Below, one piece after another: positions 58,770 to 64,000 of a stretch of DNA of 64,000 bases. The notes beneath the pieces were generated by a model. The model was given only the letters and a program-made list of their open reading frames with translations. It ran no database searches and had not been told where the DNA came from. The stretch spans positions 1 to 64,000 of the forward strand of contig CAZBXV010000003.1 of assembly GCA_964496205.1 (NCBI GenBank), read 5' to 3'. The DNA is from CAYLHS01 sp964496205 (GTDB lineage: Bacteria; Actinomycetota; Acidimicrobiia; Spongiisociales; UBA4744). Both the position numbers and the translations under genes were made by a program. Each line of letters begins with the position of its first letter. The stretch's first letter is position 1.

Positions 58770-58825
58770 ACGGGGAGCGTCCAGGCTTTGACGCTCCCTC
58801 TATTCTTGGCAGCGAAAGGAGCACC

Positions 58826-59179
58826 ATGGACTCAGAGCCGACGTCACCAAAGCCGGCACCGTCAGAGAAGGAAGCAGCGCCGCCGGCGCAGCCGCCGCAC
58901 GAGCTGGCACCGTACAGGGGTACCGGTATCTCGTGGGCGCTCGTGTTCGGCATCGTCATCACCGTGCTCGTCGCCGTGTTGGCCGCTGCCAACACGACCC
59001 CCGTCGAGGTGAACCTGATCTTCTGGAAGGTTCAAGCCCCTCTCATCACCCTGATCCTCATCGTCATCGTGTTGGCCGTCATCGTCGACGAACTCGTGGG
59101 CATTGCCGTGCGGAGACGCCGGAGACAGAGACTCCACGAACAGCACCAGCTCAGACAGCTCAAGCAGGATTCGAAGTGA
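58826..59179 (+). CDS. LapA-domain (DUF1049) membrane protein
   Basis: A 117-residue protein with a Pro/Ala-rich N-terminus (about 1-32). Two helices (about 36-56 and 66-90) carry the LapA pattern AANTTPVEVNLIFWKVQAPLITLILIVIVLAVIVDELVG. A basic C-terminal helix RRRRRQRLHEQHQLRQLKQ follows. LapA helps assemble lipopolysaccharide in Gram-negatives; its role in actinobacteria is unknown. AAAGGAG precedes the ATG. The stop overlaps the start of the next gene (GTGA). Confidence 0.87.
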   Translation: MDSEPTSPKPAPSEKEAAPPAQPPHELAPYRGTGISWALVFGIVITVLVAVLAAANTTPVEVNLIFWKVQAPLITLILIVIVLAVIVDELVGIAVRRRRRQRLHEQHQLRQLKQDSK

Positions 59180-60525
59180 GCCGCCTCGTAGTCATTGGTG
59201 GTGACGCTGCCGGCATGTCGGGAGCAAGCCAGGCGCGGCGCCTGAACCCGGATCTCGAGATCATCGTGTTCGAACGCACCACCTGGGTCAGCTATGCCGC
59301 CTGCGGCATTCCCTACTACGTCGGCGAGGATGTCAAGGAGCTGCGACAGCTCCAGGCGAGGACTCCCGAGCAGTTCGCCCGCATGAACATCGATGTTCGC
59401 CTTCGCCACGAAGTCATGGCGATCGACACGTCCACCAAGACGGTCGCCGTCAGGCAGCTCGACGACGGGTCCGACGCCGAATTCGCCTATGACCTCCTGC
59501 TCTATGCGACGGGTGCGCGTCCGATCCTTCCCCCGATCGAAGGTCTCGATCTCGATGGCGTGTTTCAGGTTCGCACCCTCGACGACGCTGCCGCCGTTCG
59601 TTCCGCGATCGGCAGATCACCGGCCAGCGCGGTCGTGATTGGCGGTGGGTACATCGGCCTGGAAGCAGCAGAGTCATTCCACAATCTCGGCATTCCGGTG
59701 ACCGTCTTGGAGATTGCCCCGACCGTCCTCTCCCGCACGATGGATCCCGAAATGGGGGAACTCGTCGCCGAACAGGTTCGTGAGCGCGGGATCTCCGTCC
59801 ACACCGACATGCGGGTAGACCGCATCGTCGGCCAGGATGGACGAGTGTCTGCAGTTGAGGCCGCCGGATCGGTCTTCCCGGCGGACATCGTCGTGCTCGG
59901 CCTCGGTTCTGCCCCCAACTCGGCGCTCGCGAAGGCGTCGGGCATCGCCATCGGGCCTACCGGCGCCGTCGCCGTCGATGACCACCAGCGTACGAGTGCC
60001 GAAGATGTCTACGCGGCCGGCGACTGCACAGAGTCAATCAACCGCATCAGCGGCGCGCCGATCAATCTGCAGTTGGGCACGGTCGCCAACAAGCAGGGAC
60101 GCGTCGCGGGAACCAACCTCGGCGGCGGCGACGCATCGTTCCCGGGAGTGCTGGCGACCGCCATCACAAAGGTCGACGACATCGAAATTTCTCGAACCGG
60201 CCTGACGCTCGCCGAAGCAGACGCCGCCGGATTCGACGCTGCCGCCACGGGGTTGCGCAGCTCGACCGGATCCCACTATTGGCCACGATCAAGCCAGATG
60301 CGCATCCGCACGGTCGTCGATCGGAAGACAGGCAAACTCCTCGGCGCCCAGATCGTCGGAGGTCCAGGCGCGGCCAAGCGAATCGATACGTTCGCGGCGG
60401 CCATGTGGGCGGGTCTCACGGCGGCGGAACTCGAATACGTCGACCTGGCCTATTCGCCACCTTTTTCCGGCGTGTGGGAACCGGTCAACATCGCTGCGCG
60501 CAAGGCTGCTGGAGCCACCGAGTAG
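59176..60525 (+). CDS. CoA-disulfide reductase / NADH oxidase-like flavoprotein
   Basis: A 449-residue pyridine-nucleotide-disulfide oxidoreductase. The FAD site GGDAAGMSGASQA (8-20) is followed by SYAACGIPYYVG with the active-site Cys43. A second Rossmann motif VVIGGGYIGLEAAESFHNLG (NAD(P)H) and EDVYAAGDCTES (FAD) are present. The single Cys places it with CoA-disulfide reductases and NADH oxidases rather than glutathione reductases. GTG 59176 overlaps the LapA stop (GTGA). Thiol homeostasis is the likely role. Confidence 0.88.
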   Translation: MSRLVVIGGDAAGMSGASQARRLNPDLEIIVFERTTWVSYAACGIPYYVGEDVKELRQLQARTPEQFARMNIDVRLRHEVMAIDTSTKTVAVRQLDDGSDAEFAYDLLLYATGARPILPPIEGLDLDGVFQVRTLDDAAAVRSAIGRSPASAVVIGGGYIGLEAAESFHNLGIPVTVLEIAPTVLSRTMDPEMGELVAEQVRERGISVHTDMRVDRIVGQDGRVSAVEAAGSVFPADIVVLGLGSAPNSALAKASGIAIGPTGAVAVDDHQRTSAEDVYAAGDCTESINRISGAPINLQLGTVANKQGRVAGTNLGGGDASFPGVLATAITKVDDIEISRTGLTLAEADAAGFDAAATGLRSSTGSHYWPRSSQMRIRTVVDRKTGKLLGAQIVGGPGAAKRIDTFAAAMWAGLTAAELEYVDLAYSPPFSGVWEPVNIAARKAAGATE

Positions 60526-60539
60526 CGGGCCCTATCGTC

Positions 60540-60600
60540 GGGCGATCGTCCAGCGGTCCGTCGCCCTGATGACTGCCCGGTCTTTGCGTCTCGCGACGCA
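60540..60600. terminator. Hairpins in convergent intergenic region
   Basis: GGGCGA/TCGCCC (60540-60545 with 60561-60566) and TGCGTC-TCGC-GACGCA (60585-60600) lie between convergent ends. No T tract. Confidence 0.3.
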
Positions 60601-60625
60601 CCCGTGGGTGAGCCCTGACGCACCA

Positions 60626-61378
60626 CTAGTGATTGGTGAAGAACCCGTGAAGTGACTCGCTGACCAGGTCGGGCGTCTCGATCGGAGGCAGGTGGCCGGC
60701 GCCGGGAACGACGCTGAGTGTCGCATCCGAGATGCGGGCGGCCATCGACACCGCCCCGGCCGGCGGGGTGACCGTATCCGATGCACCGACAAGCACCATC
60801 GTTGGCACACTGATCGTCGATAAGACGTGTGTCCTGTCGGGCCGATTCGCCATGCCCATTGTTGCCGCGATGGCGGTTTCGTTGGGGGTCGCCTCGATCA
60901 TCCTGGTGAGACGCTGCTTCGCTCTCACAGTGGCCTCCTGGGCGAGGAGCGATGTCAGCATCCCAGGAACGAGTGCTGCAACACCCTCCCGTGCGATGGT
61001 GGCAGCCGTGGTCACCCTGCCTTCCCTCGCTGCCGGGGTGTCTGCAGTTGCCTTTGTGTCCAGAAGAGCAAGCGAACGCACCAGCTCGGGATGACGTTCC
61101 CACAAGGCAAACGTCACATAGCCTCCCATCGACAGAGAGACGACATCGACCGGGACCGACCCGATGAATGCGGCCAGGGCGTCAGCCACGTTGTCCATCG
61201 TGAATTCATCGAGCGGTGCGGACGACCCGAAGCCGGGCAGATCGGGGGCGATGCAGTGCCGGACCTCTGCCAGTTCTTCGAGTTGATCGAGCCACATCCG
61301 GTGATCGAGAGGGAAACCATGGATGAAGAGGGCAGGCGTCCCGGATCCCGACTCCACGAAGGAGAGCGAATCTGTCAT
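60626..61378 (-). CDS. Alpha/beta hydrolase
   Basis: A 250-residue serine hydrolase. The nucleophile Ser is in VSLSMGGYV, Asp in VGASDTVTPP and His in PGAGHLPPIE. HGFPLDHRMW and the APDLPGFGSS segment fit the haloperoxidase/esterase-like subfamily. Substrate is unknown. ATG 61378 lies 6 bases after TATCGT (61385-61390). It is divergent from the SNase gene. Confidence 0.87.
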   Translation of the reverse strand: MTDSLSFVESGSGTPALFIHGFPLDHRMWLDQLEELAEVRHCIAPDLPGFGSSAPLDEFTMDNVADALAAFIGSVPVDVVSLSMGGYVTFALWERHPELVRSLALLDTKATADTPAAREGRVTTAATIAREGVAALVPGMLTSLLAQEATVRAKQRLTRMIEATPNETAIAATMGMANRPDRTHVLSTISVPTMVLVGASDTVTPPAGAVSMAARISDATLSVVPGAGHLPPIETPDLVSESLHGFFTNH

Positions 61379-61413
61379 TCACCCACGATACAGTCGCTCT
61401 CGACACAACCGCC

Positions 61414-62214
61414 ATGAAGCATCTCATCCTCACCATCCTGCTCGTTCTCATCGCGACATCCTGTGCCCAGGCAGCGCCTTCATCGAACGCGGTCGTACAG
61501 AGAGTCATCGACGGAGACACGATCGTCGTATCGCTGAACGGTGCAGACGAGAGGGTACGGTTGATCGGCATCAACGCTCCCGAGCGAGACGAGTGCTTCG
61601 GAACCGAGGCGACCGAGCAGCTCAGGGTTCTCCTTGACCACACCCAGGTGACGCTCCAGACCGATGTCGACGTGTACGACGACTACGGACGACTGCTCGC
61701 CTATGTCTACTCCGATGACAGCCTCATCAATCGGGAACTCGTATCGGGTGGCTTTGCCCTCGCCCAGCCGTACCCTCCGAACACCCTCCACCAATCAGAA
61801 CTGGACGATGCGATGACCACGGCGAAACAGCAGGAAGTCGGATTGTGGGCGGTCGGAGCATGCGGTGAAGCAGTTGGAGATGTGGTCACAATCGAGTCCA
61901 TCAACGAGAACCCGCCTGGCCCCGACGAAGCCTCGCTCAACGACGAGAGCATCACGCTCATCGCCAACGACCATGTCGACCTGTCGGGCTGGGTGGTGCG
62001 TGATGGTTCCAGCAGCAACCGGTACGTGGTCCCTGATGGCATCACACTCTATGCCGGCGACCGGGTGATCCTTCATTCGGGTTGTGGAAACAACTCGATT
62101 CATGACCTCTACTGGTGTTCCGACACGCCGATCTGGAACAACGATGGCGACACGGTGATGATCTATGACGAATCAGGTGCACTCGTCGACGCGGTCACGT
62201 ATCCTGCGGACTGA
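61414..62214 (+). CDS. Secreted thermonuclease-like protein with lamin-tail-domain-like C-terminus
   Basis: A 266-residue lipoprotein (lipobox LIATSCAQ). The SNase domain (about 26-150) has VIDGDTIVV, VRLIGINAPERDE and YDDYGRLLAYVY, which give the catalytic Asp, Arg, Glu and Arg of Staphylococcal nuclease. The C-terminal part (about 160-266) resembles a lamin-tail domain (SLNDESITLIANDHVDLSGWVVRDGSS, PDGITLYAGDRVILHSGCGNN, WNNDGDTVMIYDESGALVDAVTY). Extracellular nuclease-LTD fusions occur in bacteria, perhaps for DNA scavenging. The start has no clear site. Confidence 0.88.
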   Translation: MKHLILTILLVLIATSCAQAAPSSNAVVQRVIDGDTIVVSLNGADERVRLIGINAPERDECFGTEATEQLRVLLDHTQVTLQTDVDVYDDYGRLLAYVYSDDSLINRELVSGGFALAQPYPPNTLHQSELDDAMTTAKQQEVGLWAVGACGEAVGDVVTIESINENPPGPDEASLNDESITLIANDHVDLSGWVVRDGSSSNRYVVPDGITLYAGDRVILHSGCGNNSIHDLYWCSDTPIWNNDGDTVMIYDESGALVDAVTYPAD

Positions 62215-62227
62215 CAAAGGAGTGGCA

Positions 62228-62545
62228 ATGGGTTTCATGGATTCGTTGAAGAAGATGTTTGGTTCGGCCAAGGAGATGGCAGACGATCTCGGTGAGAAGG
62301 CTGCGCCGATGATGGACAAGGCCAAGGAGATGGCCGGTGACCTGGGCGAAAAGGCGAAAGACATGGCGGATGACCTGGGTGAGAAGGCTGCGCCGATGAT
62401 GGACAAGGCCAAGGAGGCCGCTTCGGAGGCCTTCGAGAAGGCCAAGGACGTCGCCGAAGACTTCCGCTCGAAGGCCGAAGGTGGTGGCAACGAAGCAGCC
62501 AGTGTCGCCGAGGAAGCCGTCGAGAAGGCCACCGGCGAGGAGTAG
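62228..62545 (+). CDS. Repeat-containing helical protein (LEA/apolipoprotein-like)
   Basis: A 105-residue, almost entirely helical and charged protein with no cysteine or tryptophan. After MGFMDSLKKMFGSAK it holds repeats of MADDLGEKAAPMMDKAKE-type blocks, period 29 residues, then AKEAASEAFEKAKDVAEDF. Heptad-like Lys/Glu/Ala spacing suggests an amphipathic coiled coil, as in LEA or apolipoprotein-like stress proteins. AAAGGAG precedes ATG 62228. Function is unknown; desiccation or surface-stress roles are only suggested by composition. Confidence 0.75.
   Translation: MGFMDSLKKMFGSAKEMADDLGEKAAPMMDKAKEMAGDLGEKAKDMADDLGEKAAPMMDKAKEAASEAFEKAKDVAEDFRSKAEGGGNEAASVAEEAVEKATGEE
62291..62416 (+). 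repeat. Direct DNA repeat within the helical repeat gene
   Basis: A 39-base block starts at 62291 and is repeated exactly at 62378-62416, with a period of 87 bases (29 codons). It corresponds to the repeated EKAAPMMDKAKE protein unit, so it probably arose by in-frame duplication. Confidence 0.7.
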
Positions 62546-62559
62546 ACCGGTCGGAATGG

Positions 62560-62595
62560 AAGGGGGGCGCCTCACGCGCCCCCCTTCTTTGTTTT
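62560..62595 (+). terminator. Strong intrinsic terminator
   Basis: A perfect 11-base stem AAGGGGGGCGC / GCGCCCCCCTT (62560-62570 with 62576-62586) over a 5-base loop is followed by CTTTGTTTTA. The T tract overlaps the stop codon of the convergent aldehyde dehydrogenase gene. It ends the repeat-protein transcript. Confidence 0.9.
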
Positions 62596-64000
62596 AGAGC
62601 CAGCGTTCCGCGACGGTCTTCATTTCCATGAAGAGCCGCAGATAGTCGGGGCCGCCGGCCTTCGCATTCGAACCGGACATGTTGAACCCGCCGAAGGGTT
62701 GCACGCCGACGAGCGCCCCAGTGATCTTTCGATTGATGTACAGGTTTCCAACATGAAACTCCTGCCGTGCTCGTTCGATCCGGTCTCGCCTCGACGAGAA
62801 CAGCCCTCCCGTCAGTCCGTACTGGGTTCCGTTGAATATCTCCACCGCGTTGTCGAAGTCTCGGGCGCGTAGCACCGACACCACCGGGCCGAAGATCTCA
62901 TGCTGCGCGATGTACGCGTCCGGTCCGACATCACCGAAGACCGTCGGTTGGATGTAGTACCCGCCATCGAGATCCACAGCCTCGCCGCCGACGAGCAGCT
63001 TCGCCTCACCCCTGCCTCGATCGATATCCGACAGAATCGAATGTTGCTGCGACGCGGTGATCACTGCGTTCACACGGACGTTGTCTTCGGCCGGGCCGAC
63101 GGGAAGCGCCTCGGTCAGTGCAACCACCCGTTCCAGCACCTCGTCATAGACGTCGTCGACGAGGATCAGCCTGGACATCGCCGAGCACTTCTGTCCCTGG
63201 AATCCGAACGCACCGACGACTGCGGCCGCGGCGGCGGCCTCGAGGTCGGCGGTTTCGTCCACGACCAGGGCGTCCTTGCCGCCCATCTCCATGTAGGCCC
63301 TCTTCAGCCAAGGTTGCCCATCATGGACGACGGATGCGCGCTGGGCGATCCGCAGCCCGACCTCCATTGAACCGGTGAAGTTCACGAATCTCGTTCTTGG
63401 ATGGTCAACCAGGAAGTCCCCGACTTCGCTCCCGGCGCCAGGCAGGAAGTTGATCACACCAGGAGGGAAGCCTGCGGCCTCGACAGCCTTCATGAACTCG
63501 GCGGCGATCACCGGCGTCGCCGAGGCAGGCTTCACGACGACCGTGTTTCCGGCGGCGACGGGCCCAACGGTCATACCGACGAGGATCGCGAGCGGAAAGT
63601 TCCACGGTGGAATGACGATGCCGGCGCCAATCGGAACCAGATGCGATTCGTTGTCCTCGCCTGGATACGGGTACACGGGCAGAGGTTCCGACACCTCGAC
63701 AGCTTGACGGGCGTAGTACTCGCAGAAGTCGATGGCTTCCGCAACGTCCGCTTCCGCCTCCAGGTAGTTCTTCGAGGCCTCGATGGTCTCCCATGCGGAG
63801 AGTTCGTACTTGCGGGCCCGCAGAATGGCTGCGAGCTTCACGAGGTGGCGGGCTCTGGCGACTCCGTCGACCCGTGACCACGCCGGGAACGCCGCCCACG
63901 CGGCATCCAACGCCCGCTGAGCTGCCCCCTGGTCCGCGAGTGACACGGTCCCAACGATCTCTGCCGGACGGGCAGGGTTGATGCTCTCGAGCTCTCGGCC
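62594..64000 (-). CDS. Aldehyde dehydrogenase, 1-pyrroline-5-carboxylate dehydrogenase-like (5' truncated by window)
   Basis: At least 468 codons of an NAD(P)-dependent dehydrogenase, missing its first residues beyond position 64000. GAGIVIPPWNFPLAILVGMT, NTVVVKPASATPVIA, EMGGKDALVV (catalytic Glu) and GFQGQKCSAMSRL (catalytic Cys) define the family. GINFLPGAGSEVGDFLVDHP and IGALVGVQPFGGFNMSGSNAK fit the proline-catabolic P5C dehydrogenase group. The frame is open without stop to the window edge with residues typical of the family (INPARPAEIVG), so the GTG at 63946 is internal. Confidence 0.85.
   Translation of the reverse strand, partial: GRELESINPARPAEIVGTVSLADQGAAQRALDAAWAAFPAWSRVDGVARARHLVKLAAILRARKYELSAWETIEASKNYLEAEADVAEAIDFCEYYARQAVEVSEPLPVYPYPGEDNESHLVPIGAGIVIPPWNFPLAILVGMTVGPVAAGNTVVVKPASATPVIAAEFMKAVEAAGFPPGVINFLPGAGSEVGDFLVDHPRTRFVNFTGSMEVGLRIAQRASVVHDGQPWLKRAYMEMGGKDALVVDETADLEAAAAAAVVGAFGFQGQKCSAMSRLILVDDVYDEVLERVVALTEALPVGPAEDNVRVNAVITASQQHSILSDIDRGRGEAKLLVGGEAVDLDGGYYIQPTVFGDVGPDAYIAQHEIFGPVVSVLRARDFDNAVEIFNGTQYGLTGGLFSSRRDRIERARQEFHVGNLYINRKITGALVGVQPFGGFNMSGSNAKAGGPDYLRLFMEMKTVAERWL

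Noticed and set aside
61414..62214. Leaderless start for the SNase-LTD gene
   Set aside because: TACAGT exists but is about 19 bases upstream of the ATG, so the pattern does not fit; it was left out of the leaderless list.
1..64000. tRNA, rRNA, tmRNA, RNase P, prophage, integrase, insertion sequences
   Set aside because: No cloverleaf with a GTTCGA-type arm, no transposase motif and no terminal inverted repeats were found by eye. A tRNAscan-SE or Rfam search would settle the short RNAs.

Overview
The window is a gene-dense, high-GC stretch of bacterial chromosome. About 66 protein genes lie on both strands, no intergenic gap exceeds about 250 bases, and I see no rRNA, tRNA, insertion sequence, prophage or CRISPR array. 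The gene set points to an actinobacterium: a PAC2-family protein, a F420/PPOX-type flavin or F420 oxidoreductase, an HerA ATPase with a GVSGVATKT P-loop, Thr-rich lipoproteins, and many genes that start 6-8 bases after a TANNNT -10 box (leaderless transcripts). The exact lineage (perhaps Acidimicrobiia-like) is inference. No genus can be named from the sequence alone.

Layout. 1-8.4 kb: NTP transferase and GPH/MFS permease, sirtuin, apolipoprotein N-acyltransferase, DUF4349 lipoprotein, thioredoxin-like protein, PAC2 protein, and a PH-SHOCT / 32-residue membrane peptide / membrane protein cluster. 8.4-15.8 kb: ProX-type tRNA editing protein, threonine-aldolase-like lyase, YgjV-GNAT fusion, AmmeMemoRadiSam radical SAM enzyme, quinone reductase, rhodanese, LiaF-like protein, Gfo/Idh/MocA dehydrogenase and RNase HI. 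15.8-24.7 kb: a coupled secreted pair (CapA-like and DUF3160), kinase-like protein plus class III aminotransferase, SDR, lipase, a probable structured RNA, and an Nfu-type Fe-S protein. 24.7-29.7 kb: MalQ coupled to an S9 peptidase, thiamine pyrophosphokinase and small envelope proteins. 29.8-37.1 kb: a minus-strand acyl-CoA operon (cytochrome c, SDR, CoA transferase, acyl-CoA ligase, alpha-glucosidase, SDR, MaoC hydratase). 37.2-43.1 kb: SIMPL lipoprotein, small multidrug exporter-like protein, a promoter-driven candidate non-coding RNA, Kef-type antiporter with Usp domains, YchF and GpsA. 43.3-51.9 kb: a DNA-end-processing neighbourhood, SbcD-SbcC-NurA-like with an HerA ATPase nearby. 51.9-64 kb: F420/PPOX protein, CPBP protease coupled to a zincin-like protein, GSDH-type dehydrogenase, Cys/Met PLP enzyme, an unusual MFS protein carrying a jelly-roll insert, LapA plus CoA-disulfide reductase-like enzyme, hydrolase, SNase-LTD protein, a repeat protein and a truncated aldehyde dehydrogenase.

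How the genes fit together. Most functions are housekeeping: lipoprotein maturation, glycerol-3-phosphate synthesis, thiamine, Fe-S, glycogen/maltodextrin and fatty-acid metabolism. The two most distinctive parts are (i) the SbcCD-NurA-like operon with HerA in the same 9 kb, which resembles the archaeal Mre11-Rad50-HerA-NurA end-resection set, and (ii) two intergenic regions with strong RNA-structure signals (about 23.44-23.56 kb and 38.52-38.70 kb). A third is the MFS permease whose middle carries two extra membrane helices and an extracytoplasmic carbohydrate-binding-like module.
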